Shown: positions 17,404 to 26,331, numbered from the stretch's first letter. The stretch is 64,000 nt of DNA from Acidobacteriota bacterium (GCA_029565065.1 JAKQOW010000092.1:93186-157185), one strand, 5' to 3'. Numbers and translations are program-made. Notes: generated by a model not told the origin, from the letters alone.

Positions 17404-18954
17404 TCACAGGGGGATGTTGCCGTGCTTGCGCGGCAGGTTGGTGTCCCGCTTGGTGCTGAGCATTTCCAGCGCCTTGACAATCCGGAAGCGCGTCGAGGAC
17501 GGATCGATCACGTCGTCGATGTAGCCCTTCCGCGCCGCGGTGAACGGATTGGCGAACAGGTCGCGGTAGACCTGCTTGAGTTCGTCGGACTTGGCCTTCG
17601 GATCGGCGGCCGCGTCCAGCTCTTTCCGGTAGATGACCTCGATGGCGCCGTCGGGGCCCATCACGGCGATCTCCGCGGTGGGCCAGGCCAGGTTGACGTC
17701 GCCCCGGATGTGCTTGGAACTCATGACGCAGTAGGCTCCGCCGTACGCCTTGCGAGTGATGACGGTGACCTTGGGCACGGTCGCCTCGGCGAACGCGTAC
17801 AGCAGCTTGGCGCCGTTGCGGATGATGCCGCCGTACTCCTGGCTGGTGCCGGGCATGAAGCCGGGCACGTCCTCGAATACCACCAGCGGGATATTGAAGG
17901 CGTCGCAGAAGCGGACGAACCGGGCGCCCTTGATCGAGGCGTTGTTGTCGAGCACGCCGGCCAGCACCTGGGGCTGGTTGGCCACGATGCCCACCGGACG
18001 TCCGTTGAAGCGCGCGAAGCCGACGATGATGTTGGCGGCGAAATCCGGCTGGATCTCGAAAAAGTCGTGCTGGTCCGCCACGATCCGGATCAACGCCTTC
18101 ATGTCGTACGGCTTGTTCGGATTATCCGGCAGGAGGCTGTTCAGTTCGGAATCCTGGCGGTCGATGGGGTCGGTGTTCTCCGCCAGCGGCGGCGCGTCGG
18201 TGTTGTTCTGGGGGAAGAACGACAGGAGTTTGCGCAGGGCCTCCAGCGCGGCATCCTCGTTGTCATAGGCCAGGTGGGCGACGCCGCTCCGGGTGGCGTG
18301 GATGTCGGCGCCGCCGAGCTGTTCGGTGGTCACGTCCTCGCGGGTGACCTGCTTGACCACCTTGGGGCCGGTGAGGAACATGTAGGAGCTCTGCCGCACC
18401 ATGATCACGAAATCGGTGATGGCCGGCGAGTAGACGGCGCCGCCGGCACAGGGACCCAGGATCATGGAGATCTGAGGGACGACGCCGGAGCTGAGGACGT
18501 TTTTCAGGAAGATGTCCGCGTATCCCGCCAGCGCGTCCACCCCCTCCTGGATGCGGGCGCCGCCGGAATCGTTCAGGCCGATGACCGGCGCGCCCATCCG
18601 GACGGCCATGTCCATGACCTTGCAGATCTTCTCGGCGTACGCCTTGGACAGGGAGCCGCCGAAGATGGTGAAATCCTGGGAGAAAACGAACACCAGCCGC
18701 CCGTTGATGGTGCCGTAGCCGGTGATCACGCCGTCGGTGAGGGGCTGGTTCTTCTCCATCTCGAAGTCGGTGCACCGGTGCGTCACGAACATGTCGAACT
18801 CTTCGAAACTGCCTTCATCCAAAAGCTTTTCCAGGCGCTCACGGGCGGTGTACTTGCCCTGCTCGTGCTGCTTCTCGATTCGTTTCGAGCCGCCGCCGGC
18901 GCGCGCCTTCTCTCTCAGGTTGGCCACATCCAACAGCTTGCGTTCGATGCTCAT
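17404..18954 (-). CDS. mmdA: Methylmalonyl-CoA decarboxylase alpha subunit (carboxyltransferase)
   Basis: This encodes 516 residues after GGAGGCGCC. It is a biotin-dependent carboxyltransferase with two crotonase-like halves: [19 protein letters not shown] and [19 protein letters not shown] in the first, [15 protein letters not shown] and [16 protein letters not shown] in the second. With separate biotin, gamma and beta genes it forms a sodium pump, decarboxylating methylmalonyl-CoA to propionyl-CoA; glutaconyl-CoA or malonyl-CoA are alternatives, and propionyl-CoA carboxylase beta subunits look alike. The oadB/oadG neighbours favour the decarboxylase. It is first in the operon. Confidence 0.88.
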   Translation of the reverse strand: MSIERKLLDVANLREKARAGGGSKRIEKQHEQGKYTARERLEKLLDEGSFEEFDMFVTHRCTDFEMEKNQPLTDGVITGYGTINGRLVFVFSQDFTIFGGSLSKAYAEKICKVMDMAVRMGAPVIGLNDSGGARIQEGVDALAGYADIFLKNVLSSGVVPQISMILGPCAGGAVYSPAITDFVIMVRQSSYMFLTGPKVVKQVTREDVTTEQLGGADIHATRSGVAHLAYDNEDAALEALRKLLSFFPQNNTDAPPLAENTDPIDRQDSELNSLLPDNPNKPYDMKALIRIVADQHDFFEIQPDFAANIIVGFARFNGRPVGIVANQPQVLAGVLDNNASIKGARFVRFCDAFNIPLVVFEDVPGFMPGTSQEYGGIIRNGAKLLYAFAEATVPKVTVITRKAYGGAYCVMSSKHIRGDVNLAWPTAEIAVMGPDGAIEVIYRKELDAAADPKAKSDELKQVYRDLFANPFTAARKGYIDDVIDPSSTRFRIVKALEMLSTKRDTNLPRKHGNIPL

Positions 18955-19116
18955 GGCGCCTCCACAAATATTGCAATGTTTAAATATCACAAGACCACTC
19001 GCGAGGCAACCAACTTCCTCAGAATTCATTGAAAATCCGGATGAATCGAAAGGTCACGAACGGACCGATCCGGAACAGTCCGACGCAACGCATTTGACGT
19101 ATCCGGGAAGTGAACG

Positions 19117-19147
19117 AAAAAAAGGCGGGGTCATCGGAGACCCCGCC
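19117..19147 (-). terminator. Intrinsic terminator after the downstream cassette copy
   Basis: On the minus strand GGCGGGGTC pairs with GACCCCGCC around a 6-nt loop and is followed by TTTTTTT. It lies 26 nt after the stop at 19174 and is a near copy of the terminator at 20608-20643. Confidence 0.9.
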
Positions 19148-19173
19148 GGTTGCAATCCGAAAAAACAGCGACT

Positions 19174-19800
19174 CTAGTAGTCTACGTCCTCAATTTCTCC
19201 GATCTTGTAGGCCCGAAACGTACCCATGATCCCGGTGTAGTTTTCGTTGCCGATAGAGTTCTTTGCCGGGATGCCTTCGAAGATCATATAGTGGAATTTC
19301 CCCACAATCATGTCTTCAAAACCGGTGACGCCCCACGCCATAACGGCATGATAAAGAAAGTCATCGACGATGATGACCACATTGGGATCCAAAGGCGGCA
19401 GATCGGGATGGGATAGGGCATGACCCATGAGCCAAAATCTTGAAGCGGTCACCAGCCCCGTCGCCTTGATACCCGCATAACCCATCACATCCTGCGACTC
19501 CACATCGCCGGTCTTCTTAACAGGCCCTCCACCTGAGTCGCCGAAGGTGAGATACCCTCTCAGAACGTTGTCCGGTCCCTGTATCATCCACATGTATGCG
19601 ATTTCCATATAGGGGACGGGCTTGTCGGCGTTCGATTCCGTTTGGATGCCCCGCAGCTCAACCTGCCAATACCCGCTCAGGTCTGTGTCCGCGGCGAGCT
19701 GCGTGTCGAGGGCTTCAGCTGCAGCCAAAAAACCGGTCAGGGCGAGGGTGGTCAGGACGCCCGCCAGAATCCGGGCCCGCGCAATATGCTTCATGTTCAT
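19174..19800 (-). CDS. Small exported protein, family A (copy 2 of a tandem duplication)
   Basis: This encodes 208 residues after AAGGAGGAATC. A signal peptide ends near residue 30 (LAAAEA). The mature part begins DLSGYWQVELRGIQTES and looks like a small beta-barrel or lipocalin-like fold (DxSGxWxVxLxG opening); no catalytic motif is seen. It is nearly identical to the product of 20664-21290 at both ends and differs mainly around residues 115-145. The C terminus (TGIMGTFRAYKIGEIE) resembles the family B ending (TGVFRAWKQDEMI), so A and B may be distant paralogues. Function unknown. Confidence 0.7.
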   Translation of the reverse strand: MNMKHIARARILAGVLTTLALTGFLAAAEALDTQLAADTDLSGYWQVELRGIQTESNADKPVPYMEIAYMWMIQGPDNVLRGYLTFGDSGGGPVKKTGDVESQDVMGYAGIKATGLVTASRFWLMGHALSHPDLPPLDPNVVIIVDDFLYHAVMAWGVTGFEDMIVGKFHYMIFEGIPAKNSIGNENYTGIMGTFRAYKIGEIEDVDY

Positions 19801-19852
19801 GATTCCTCCTTGTTCCTCTCTCGTGTTCATGGCTCGATGTGAGTCCACCGGT

Positions 19853-20419
19853 TCATTTGCCCGTCACGAGGATCATTTCGTCCTGTTTCCACGCCCGGAA
19901 GACGCCGGTGGCCCCGATGCCCTCAGAAATAAGCAGTCTTTTGTCAATGTCGTTGTTGTGCTCGAAATCAAGCTCCATCAGGATAAACTCGGCGACGATG
20001 GTGTCGAAATCCTCGACTCGGCCGACGATGCTGATGTAAAGCGGGCTGAGGTACTCTTTATCCAGGCCCTCGCTGGCGTACAGCCAGATCCTGCCGTTGG
20101 CGGTGAATCCCTCAACAAAGGTTGTTGGGCGTGGGCGGGGGTTTTTGTCATCCGCTTTGACCGGGTCAAAGGGCAGGAAGCCGATATAACCGTAAATCGC
20201 GTGGCCATACTGGAACAACACCATTTCGCTGGACATCTGGTACTGGGCCGGCATGTCCTCTTCGATGGAGAACGAAATCCCGGACAGACTCATTTTCCAG
20301 ATGCCGGTGACGTTGTTGGTGGCGTCCCGGGTCTGCATGCCGCACAGACCGAATCCCCCCAGGACGAGGATCAGGCAACCACAGCATAGCCATTTTGTGA
20401 GATGGCCGGTAGGGTGCAT
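19853..20419 (-). CDS. Small exported protein, family B (copy 2 of a tandem duplication)
   Basis: This encodes 188 residues after CAGGAGG. The N terminus is a hydrophobic signal (LCCGCLILVLGGFGLCG) with Cys residues but no canonical lipobox. The mature part opens NNVTGIWKMSLSGISFS, echoing family A, and closes TGVFRAWKQDEMILVTGK. It is paralogous to 21343-21903, with the middle (about residues 60-90) the most divergent. It has its own promoter and is followed after 52 nt by family A. Function unknown; periplasmic or surface location is inferred. Confidence 0.7.
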   Translation of the reverse strand: MHPTGHLTKWLCCGCLILVLGGFGLCGMQTRDATNNVTGIWKMSLSGISFSIEEDMPAQYQMSSEMVLFQYGHAIYGYIGFLPFDPVKADDKNPRPRPTTFVEGFTANGRIWLYASEGLDKEYLSPLYISIVGRVEDFDTIVAEFILMELDFEHNNDIDKRLLISEGIGATGVFRAWKQDEMILVTGK

Positions 20420-20455
20420 AATGTATGCCTCCTGAGTAAATTGTTATTTGCAGTC

Positions 20456-20485
20456 ATTTTAGTTAATCGGAACGTCGATCGTCAA
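20456..20485 (-). promoter_or_regulatory. Promoter of cassette copy 2
   Basis: On the minus strand TTGACG and TAAAAT lie 18 nt apart, 37 nt upstream of the family B start. The same promoter recurs at 21940-21969, and that duplication supports it. Confidence 0.65.
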
Positions 20486-20529
20486 ACGATATTTTGAATC
20501 GGTTGTTGATGTAACTGTTTTGACACAAA

Positions 20530-20575
20530 AAAGTTACGAAGACGCGCTGCGCCGCGAACTCGTAGATGTAGATCA
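20530..20575 (-). pseudogene. Vestige of the methyltransferase 3' end
   Basis: Read on the minus strand this stretch encodes IYIYEF followed by a degenerate tail, matching the last residues IYIYEFTVQSIS of the methyltransferase at 22018-22563. The DNA after it (CTTTTTT, then TGTCAAAA) matches the sequence after that gene's stop. It marks the edge of the tandem duplication; the stop codon is lost. Confidence 0.65.
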
Positions 20576-20607
20576 GGCGTCGGACATCCACCGGCTCCGC
20601 TGATTAG

Positions 20608-20643
20608 AAAAAAATGGCGGGGTCATCGGAGACCCCGCCATTT
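20608..20643 (-). terminator. Intrinsic terminator after cassette copy 1
   Basis: A 13-bp stem (AAATGGCGGGGTC against GACCCCGCCATTT) with a 6-nt loop is followed on the minus strand by a T-run. It lies 20 nt after the stop at 20664. Confidence 0.9.
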
Positions 20644-20663
20644 GCAATCCGGAAACGGTGACG

Positions 20664-21290
20664 CTAGAGTTCTTCTTCTATCTCCCCGATTTTGTATGCC
20701 CGGAACGTCCCCATGATCCCGGTGTAGTTCTCGGTACCAATGGAGTCCTTCGCCGGAATGCCTTCGAAGATCATATAGTGGAATTTCCCCACAATCATGT
20801 CTTCAAAACCGGTGACGCCCCACGCCATGATGGCATGATACATGTGGTTGTCGATGATGATGATGATGTCGTTGAGTTGCGGAGGCTGTGGACCGGGGTG
20901 GGATGCGCCCTGACCCATGAGCCAGAATCTGGATCCGGTCACCAGCCCCGTCGCCTTGATACCCGCATAACCCATCACATCCTGCGACTCCACATCGCCG
21001 GTCTTCTTAACAGGCCCTCCACCTGAGTCGCCTAAGGTGAGATACCCTCTCAGAACGTTGTCTGGTCCCTGGATCATCCACATGTAGGCGATTTCCGAAA
21101 AGGGGACGGGCTTGTCGGCGTTCGACTCCGTTTGGATGCCCCGCAGCTCAACCTGCCAATACCCGCTCAGATCTGTGTCCGCGGCGAGCTGCGTGTCGAG
21201 GGCTTCAGCTGCAGCCAAAAAACCGGTCAGGGCGAGGGCGGTCAGGAAGCCCGCCAGAATCCGGGCCCGCGCAATATGCTTCATGTTCAT
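20664..21290 (-). CDS. Small exported protein, family A (copy 1)
   Basis: This encodes 208 residues with the same AAGGAGGAATC start region and signal peptide as 19174-19800. Differences are clustered: PFSEIAY for PYMEIAY, and a replaced segment GQGASHPGPQPPQLND near residue 120, followed by IIIIIDN. Such patchy divergence suggests gene conversion or selection on one surface loop. Function unknown. Confidence 0.7.
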   Translation of the reverse strand: MNMKHIARARILAGFLTALALTGFLAAAEALDTQLAADTDLSGYWQVELRGIQTESNADKPVPFSEIAYMWMIQGPDNVLRGYLTLGDSGGGPVKKTGDVESQDVMGYAGIKATGLVTGSRFWLMGQGASHPGPQPPQLNDIIIIIDNHMYHAIMAWGVTGFEDMIVGKFHYMIFEGIPAKDSIGTENYTGIMGTFRAYKIGEIEEEL

Positions 21291-21342
21291 GATTCCTCCT
21301 TGTTCCTCTCTCGTGTTCATGGCTCGATGTGGGTCCACCGGT

Positions 21343-21903
21343 TCATTTGCCCGGCACGAGGATCATTTCGTCCTGCTTCCATGCTCTGAATACACCGGTA
21401 GCTCCCATGCCCTCACTGATGTATTCTCTTTTTTCATCTAATGGATCGCTGAATTCCAATCGCATCAGGATGAATTCGGCGACGATGGTGTCGTACTCCT
21501 CGACACGACCCACAATGCTCATGTCAATCGGACCGAGGTACTCTTTGTCTAGGCCCTCGCTAACGTACAGCCAGATCCTGCCGTTGGCGGTGAACCCTTC
21601 GAGGAACGTGGGCTTGTAACTGGGAAATTTATCCTCTGACTTCAGTGCATGAATGGGAAAATTGCCTAGATACCCGAAAATCGCGTTGCCATACTGGAAC
21701 AACACCATTTCGCTGGACATCTGGTACTGGTCCGGCATGTCCGATTGGGTGGAGAACGAGATTCCCGACGCACTCAATTTCCAGATGCCGGTGACGTTGT
21801 TGGTGGCGTCCCGGGTCTGCATGCCGCACAGACCGAATCCCCCCAAGGCGAGGATCAGGCAACCACAGCATAGCCACTTTACGAGATGGCCGGTAGGGTG
21901 CAT
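21343..21903 (-). CDS. Small exported protein, family B (copy 1)
   Basis: This encodes 186 residues and is paralogous to 19853-20419. The signal region is almost identical; the segment around residues 60-85 (LGNFPIHALKSEDKFPSYKP) and the loop before the C terminus (EFSDPLDEKREYISE) differ. It is first in its cassette, 52 nt before family A copy 1, behind its own promoter. Function unknown. Confidence 0.7.
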   Translation of the reverse strand: MHPTGHLVKWLCCGCLILALGGFGLCGMQTRDATNNVTGIWKLSASGISFSTQSDMPDQYQMSSEMVLFQYGNAIFGYLGNFPIHALKSEDKFPSYKPTFLEGFTANGRIWLYVSEGLDKEYLGPIDMSIVGRVEEYDTIVAEFILMRLEFSDPLDEKREYISEGMGATGVFRAWKQDEMILVPGK

Positions 21904-21939
21904 AAAGTATGCCTCCTGAGTGAATTGTAATTTGAGGTC

Positions 21940-21969
21940 ATTTTAGTTAATCGGAACGCTGATCGTCAA
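21940..21969 (-). promoter_or_regulatory. Promoter of cassette copy 1
   Basis: On the minus strand TTGACG and TAAAAT lie 18 nt apart, with the same position relative to the start as at 20456-20485. Confidence 0.65.
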
Positions 21970-22017
21970 ACGAAATTTCGAACAGGTTGTTGATGTAAAT
22001 ATTTTGACATAAAAAAG

Positions 22018-22563
22018 TTACGAGATGCTCTGGACGGTAAACTCGTAGATGTAAATCGGGGTGGCAAAGATGTCCGGCAGGCGGTGGGTGCGGACGGGTG
22101 TCCAGCCGGGCAGGGCGAAGGTGTTGCTGATCACCCGGGCGCCCGGGCGCAGTTCGCGGCGGAGCTTGGCATCCAGTGCGCGCATGGCGCCCGGAAACAG
22201 GTAGCAGACCACCAGATCGGCATCGGCCAGGGACACCGCCAGGAAGTCCGCTCGACGGAGCCGGAGATTGGCGCACCGGCCAAGTCGGCGGAGTCGCGAG
22301 CAGAACAACGGCACGGAAGACAACTCGTACCCGATGACGGCAGCTTCCGGAAACCGCCTGGCCATCGGGACGGCCAGCGATCCCCAGCCCGAACCCGCCT
22401 CCACGATCCTGCCGGAGAAACCGTTGGGGATCTCCGACAGCATGACCTCGCGGGCCCGACGGCTCGATGGGAGCGGCGAAATCCCGGTTTTAAGTGTGTG
22501 ATAGACGACAGACAGGACGGCTCCGCCCAGCAGGACCAACAGGCACCAGGCGGCGACAGGCAT
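22018..22563 (-). CDS. Membrane-anchored class I SAM-dependent methyltransferase
   Basis: This encodes 181 residues. Residues 1-20 form a membrane helix (WCLLVLLGGAVLSVVY). Motif I is IVEAGSGWGSLAVPMARRFP near residue 53, with acidic motif II in GYELS and motif IV near ADLVVCYLFP. The short length and N-terminal helix resemble small bacterial methyltransferases of unknown substrate. The start follows GGAGACGCC. Its last codons are copied upstream of the neighbouring cassette, so the duplication began inside this gene. Confidence 0.75.
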   Translation of the reverse strand: MPVAAWCLLVLLGGAVLSVVYHTLKTGISPLPSSRRAREVMLSEIPNGFSGRIVEAGSGWGSLAVPMARRFPEAAVIGYELSSVPLFCSRLRRLGRCANLRLRRADFLAVSLADADLVVCYLFPGAMRALDAKLRRELRPGARVISNTFALPGWTPVRTHRLPDIFATPIYIYEFTVQSIS

Positions 22564-22666
22564 GGCGGGCGTCTCCTGCGGCAGGGAGTTCTCATGACTA
22601 TACTCCGGCGCCGGAAAAATTCCAAACCTTCCTGTCTGCGTGGCGTCCTGATGACTGTGAAAAGCG

Positions 22667-22695
22667 TTGCGGGATCAGGTCGGTCACCATATAAT
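22667..22695 (+). promoter_or_regulatory. Promoter of mscL
   Basis: TTGCGG and a perfect TATAAT are 17 nt apart. The leader to the mscL start would be about 100 nt. Confidence 0.6.
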
Positions 22696-22803
22696 TTATC
22701 TATCAATGACTTGGCGTTCGGGCAGCCCATGTCGGAACCCGCATTCAATTAGGATGAAAGTTTCGGACGGAGGCTCCGTCTTCAAATTCATCAGGAGGCA
22801 GTG

Positions 22804-23259
22804 ATGTTCAAAGAGTTCAAGGAATTTGCCGTCAAGGGAAACGTGGTGGACATGGCGGTGGGCATTATCATGGGCGCGGCCTTCGGCACCATCGTCAGCT
22901 CGCTGGTAGCGGACGTGGTGATGCCGCCCATCGGCATGTTGATGGGCAATGTGGATTTCGGCAACCTGTTCGTGGTTCTGAAGGAGTCGGCCACTACCGT
23001 CGGTCCGTACGCGTCCTTGGCCGACGCGCAGAAGGCGGGCGCCGTCACGCTCAACTACGGCAAGTTCATCAACACGATCATCAGTTTCCTCATTGTCGCC
23101 ATCGCGATGTTCCTGCTGATCCGCGTCATCAACAAGCTGAAGCGGGAAGCGCCGCCCGCTCCGCCGGACACCCGCGAGTGTCCCCACTGTTGCTCCACCA
23201 TCTCCATTAAGGCCACCCGGTGCGCCCACTGCACGTCCGAAGTGCCGGCGGCCTCCTGA
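22804..23259 (+). CDS. mscL: Large-conductance mechanosensitive channel with C-terminal zinc ribbon
   Basis: This encodes 151 residues; ATG is preferred over an adjacent GTG since AGGAGG lies 5 nt upstream. [28 protein letters not shown] is the classic MscL N terminus and TM1, with TM2 at about residues 92-115. The pentameric channel relieves hypo-osmotic pressure. In place of the usual charged C-terminal helix there is a short linker, then CPHC and CAHC about 16 residues apart, a rubredoxin-like zinc knuckle. Confidence 0.95.
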   Translation: MFKEFKEFAVKGNVVDMAVGIIMGAAFGTIVSSLVADVVMPPIGMLMGNVDFGNLFVVLKESATTVGPYASLADAQKAGAVTLNYGKFINTIISFLIVAIAMFLLIRVINKLKREAPPAPPDTRECPHCCSTISIKATRCAHCTSEVPAAS

Positions 23260-23336
23260 TCGCACAGCCGGCCGCCGGATCATCCGGCCCGATCGGGTGA
23301 ACAGGCAGACCGAAGCGCTCCTGGGCGGATGTTGGA

Positions 23337-24311
23337 TTATCCGAACGGATGACGCGCCGGCCTCAGCCGGTCCAACAGGCCTCTGACGTAACCAGTGGCA
23401 TGGCTGGCATGGTGGGCCGCGATGAACAGGGGAACGACGGCGGCCAGGGGCGGATCCCGTCGGGAGACGGCGGCATGGACGCCGGCGGCGGCCAACAGGA
23501 GACCGTAGCCGGCCGCTTCCGCCAACGGAATCCGGAATAACATGGGGTCAATCACTCCGGCGAGGACGGACAAGCCCAGCGCGACAAGGGCGACCGCCGG
23601 CAGCGCATAAAAGAAATGGGTGCCTGGACGACGGGCGCGCTCCCGGGCGAGGGCGATGTTGCGATGCACGAAAGCGACAGGCGTGGTCTCCCGCTCGTGA
23701 CTGACTACGGCGGATGGTGCAAATCCCACCGCCAACCCCCGCCGGAGCAGCCGTTGTGCCAATTCCTGTTCCCATGACTCCGCCACCGTGTGATCGAAGC
23801 CGCCGACCTCGAGAAGCGCCTGGCGGTCCACGGCCATGTTCCAATGACGCGGATAGTAGGCCCGGCCGCCGGCGCCGCCGGCGCGCACGCCGCCGGATCC
23901 CAGGGGTGAGGTGAGCACATAGTCCAGGCTCCGCAGGAAGAGCGGGGCCCCTGCCGGTACCCGGTCCGGTCCTCCGGCAAATACCAACCCTTTGTCCAGT
24001 GCGGCGGAGAATGCCGCCAGCCATCCGGTCTGGGGGACGGCGTCATCATCGGTGAAGGCGAGCCGTCCGGCGACGGCTCGGGCCACACCCTGGTTCCAGG
24101 CGGCCGGACGGTGCGGCGGGTCCGGCACGAGATAGTCCGCGCCGTGGGCCGCGGCGGCGGCGCGGCGGTCCGGTCGGCCATCGGGATCCAGCACGATCAC
24201 CTGCGCACGCGACTCGATCTCCCCACGGGACAGGGCGGCGAGCAGCTGTTCCAGCCCGGCCGGGCGGTGCTCGGTGAAGACGATGACGGTGAACGGCGGC
24301 AAGTTGTCCAT
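23337..24311 (-). CDS. Family 2 glycosyltransferase with C-terminal membrane helices
   Basis: This encodes 324 residues. It has a GT-A fold: FTVIVFTEHRPAGLEQLLAAL at the N terminus, RLAFTDDDAVPQTGWL carrying the metal-binding acidic cluster near residue 92, and GFDHTVAESWEQELAQRL as the acceptor/catalytic-base region. Two or three membrane helices follow from about residue 235. It probably adds a sugar to a lipid-linked or surface glycan at the inner membrane. It stands alone, divergent from rmuC. Donor and acceptor cannot be inferred. Confidence 0.8.
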   Translation of the reverse strand: MDNLPPFTVIVFTEHRPAGLEQLLAALSRGEIESRAQVIVLDPDGRPDRRAAAAAHGADYLVPDPPHRPAAWNQGVARAVAGRLAFTDDDAVPQTGWLAAFSAALDKGLVFAGGPDRVPAGAPLFLRSLDYVLTSPLGSGGVRAGGAGGRAYYPRHWNMAVDRQALLEVGGFDHTVAESWEQELAQRLLRRGLAVGFAPSAVVSHERETTPVAFVHRNIALARERARRPGTHFFYALPAVALVALGLSVLAGVIDPMLFRIPLAEAAGYGLLLAAAGVHAAVSRRDPPLAAVVPLFIAAHHASHATGYVRGLLDRLRPARHPFG

Positions 24312-24325
24312 GGGCTGGCGCGACC

Positions 24326-24354
24326 ATTGTACCCAGTACCATCAGAACGCTCAA
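24326..24354 (-). promoter_or_regulatory. Promoter of the glycosyltransferase
   Basis: TTGAGC and TACAAT on the minus strand, 17 nt apart, would put the transcription start only about 8 nt before the ATG, i.e. a nearly leaderless mRNA, which matches the lack of a Shine-Dalgarno there. Confidence 0.45.
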
Positions 24355-24365
24355 CGACTTTCAGG

Positions 24366-24395
24366 TTGCGCCCGTGGCGGATATCCCGCTATGAT
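24366..24395 (+). promoter_or_regulatory. Promoter of rmuC
   Basis: TTGCGC and TATGAT are 18 nt apart, 36 nt before the rmuC start. Confidence 0.5.
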
Positions 24396-24431
24396 GGCGT
24401 CGATCGCACAACCCTGAATCGAGGTGATCGC

Positions 24432-25784
24432 ATGGGGGAGTTGGCCGGGTGGCTGACACTGGTGACGGCGCTGGGAGTCGGGGTGCTGCTGGTGGTCCTC
24501 TATCGGCGGATCGCCGCTGACCGACGGCAGACGGACGAACTGGTCCTGCGCGTCGAGGCCCTCGGCCGGGAGATCGAGCGCACGGAACGCGCGGTGCTCG
24601 AGGAGTTCGGCCGCAACCGCGAGGAACAGGACCGGCAGGCCCGGGCGCTGCGCGAGGAGGTGGGCGACCGGCTCAACGCCACGGGCGACGGCATGTTGCG
24701 CAGCCTGGGCGAGATCACCCAGGCCCAGCGGCAGCAGCTGGAACTCTTCTCCCATCGTCTGGAGCAGTTGATCGGCTCCATGGAGCAGAAGCACGACGGC
24801 CTGCGCGGGGCGGTGGAACAGAAGCTCTCGCAGATCCAGAGCGACAACGCCACGCGGCTGGAGGAGATGCGCCGCACGGTGGACGAAAAACTGCAGGGAA
24901 CCCTGGAAAAGCGTCTCGGCGAATCGTTCCGGCAGGTCTCGGAACGGCTGGAGCAGGTCTACCGCGGCCTGGGCGAGATGCAGGCACTGGCCAGCGGGGT
25001 GGGCGACCTGAAGCGGGTGCTGACCAACGTCAAGACCCGCGGCATCTGGGGCGAGATCGCCCTGGGCAACCTGCTGGAACAGATTCTGAACCCCGACCAG
25101 TTCGGCGTCAACGTCGCCACGCGGCCGGGGAGCAACGAGCGGGTGGAGTACGCGGTGAAGCTGCCCGGGCGGGGCGATGACGAGAGTCCGGTCTGGCTCC
25201 CCATCGACGCCAAGTTTCCCAAGGAGGACTACGAGCGGTTACTGGAGGCCGCCGACGCCGGCGACGCCGACGGTGTCGCCCGGGCGTCCCAGCAGCTCGA
25301 GACCCGCATCAAGGCGGCGGCGCGCGAAATCCACGACAAGTACGTCAGTCCGCCGGCGACGACGGATTTCGCCCTGATGTTTCTGCCCACCGAGGGGCTG
25401 TACGCCGAGGTGCTGCGCCGGCCCGGGCTGCTGGAAGCGCTTCAGCGGGACCTCCGCGTGGTGGTGGCCGGCCCCACCACCATCGCCGCCATCCTGAACT
25501 CACTCCAGATGGGGTTCCGCACATTGGCCATCGAGCAGCGCTCCAGCGAGGTGTGGAAGCTGCTCGGGGCCGTCCGGACCGAATTCGGGAAATTCGGCGA
25601 CACGCTGGACAAGGTCAAGAAGAAGCTGGATGCGGCGTCCACCGAGATCGACACCGCCGCCCGCAAGACGCGCACCATCACCCGGCGGTTGCGCGCGGTC
25701 GAGGAGCTGCCTCCCGGCGACGCCCAGGCCGTGTTGGAGTTACCGGACGCGGCCGCTGAAGACACGGATGACCCGGAGGATTGA
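24432..25784 (+). CDS. rmuC: DNA recombination protein RmuC homologue
   Basis: This encodes 450 residues after GAGGTGATCGC. An N-terminal membrane helix (TLVTALGVGVLLVVLY) is followed by a long coiled coil (about residues 35-180), then the RmuC nuclease-like domain with TRGIWGEIALGNLLEQIL, LPIDAKFPKEDYERLLEA and YVSPPATTDFALMFLPTEGLYAEVL. RmuC limits inversions at short inverted repeats in E. coli; the core resembles restriction-endonuclease folds (D..K in DAKFP). Monocistronic. Confidence 0.93.
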   Translation: MGELAGWLTLVTALGVGVLLVVLYRRIAADRRQTDELVLRVEALGREIERTERAVLEEFGRNREEQDRQARALREEVGDRLNATGDGMLRSLGEITQAQRQQLELFSHRLEQLIGSMEQKHDGLRGAVEQKLSQIQSDNATRLEEMRRTVDEKLQGTLEKRLGESFRQVSERLEQVYRGLGEMQALASGVGDLKRVLTNVKTRGIWGEIALGNLLEQILNPDQFGVNVATRPGSNERVEYAVKLPGRGDDESPVWLPIDAKFPKEDYERLLEAADAGDADGVARASQQLETRIKAAAREIHDKYVSPPATTDFALMFLPTEGLYAEVLRRPGLLEALQRDLRVVVAGPTTIAAILNSLQMGFRTLAIEQRSSEVWKLLGAVRTEFGKFGDTLDKVKKKLDAASTEIDTAARKTRTITRRLRAVEELPPGDAQAVLELPDAAAEDTDDPED

Positions 25785-25876
25785 TCCGTCGGCGCAACGC
25801 CTCGGCCAGGTCCGGTTTCGGATCACCCAACAACCTGTGATCGGTAACCGTCCGGGCCGCATTTTGAACCGGCCGT

Positions 25877-26305
25877 TCACCAGTCCGGCAGCGCGCGCTT
25901 GACCCAGGTGTGCACCACGCGGTCTCGAGCCTCCTGCAGCTGCGGATCGCTCACCGGCAGGTGCTTGGCTCGTTCCTCCACCCGTTTCATCAGCAGTCCG
26001 CCGATCCCCACCGCGATGTACGGCAGGGTGAGGTAGAGCGCATCGCCGATCGCCAGCCTGCCCGTGAAAAATCCGTAGCCGAACACCGCCCAGGGCGCGA
26101 GCAGGATCACGATCTGGGCCAGCGCCGCGTACATCTGGCCGGCCACCACGCGCTTGAACGCCTCGAGATCGGCGCCGGTGCGGATTTCCGGTGTCCGGTC
26201 GCAGAACCGCTTCAACTGCCAGCCGAACACAACGGACAGCAGCAGCCCCAACCCGATGAGCGCCATCATGACCAGCACCAGCTCATTTTGTAGGATATCG
26301 GCCAT
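25877..26305 (-). CDS. Small integral membrane protein, function unknown
   Basis: This encodes 142 residues with three or four membrane helices: one at residues 8-28 (LVLVMMALIGLGLLLSVVFGW), one near 60-80 and one near 88-108. It ends with a charged helix. The start MADILQNE follows GAGGAAAG. It lies 26 nt after the flavoprotein gene on the same strand, suggesting an operon. No family recognised; a membrane partner for the flavoprotein is speculation. Confidence 0.65.
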   Translation of the reverse strand: MADILQNELVLVMMALIGLGLLLSVVFGWQLKRFCDRTPEIRTGADLEAFKRVVAGQMYAALAQIVILLAPWAVFGYGFFTGRLAIGDALYLTLPYIAVGIGGLLMKRVEERAKHLPVSDPQLQEARDRVVHTWVKRALPDW

Positions 26306-26331
26306 TGTCTTTCCTCCAGATTCACACCCGG

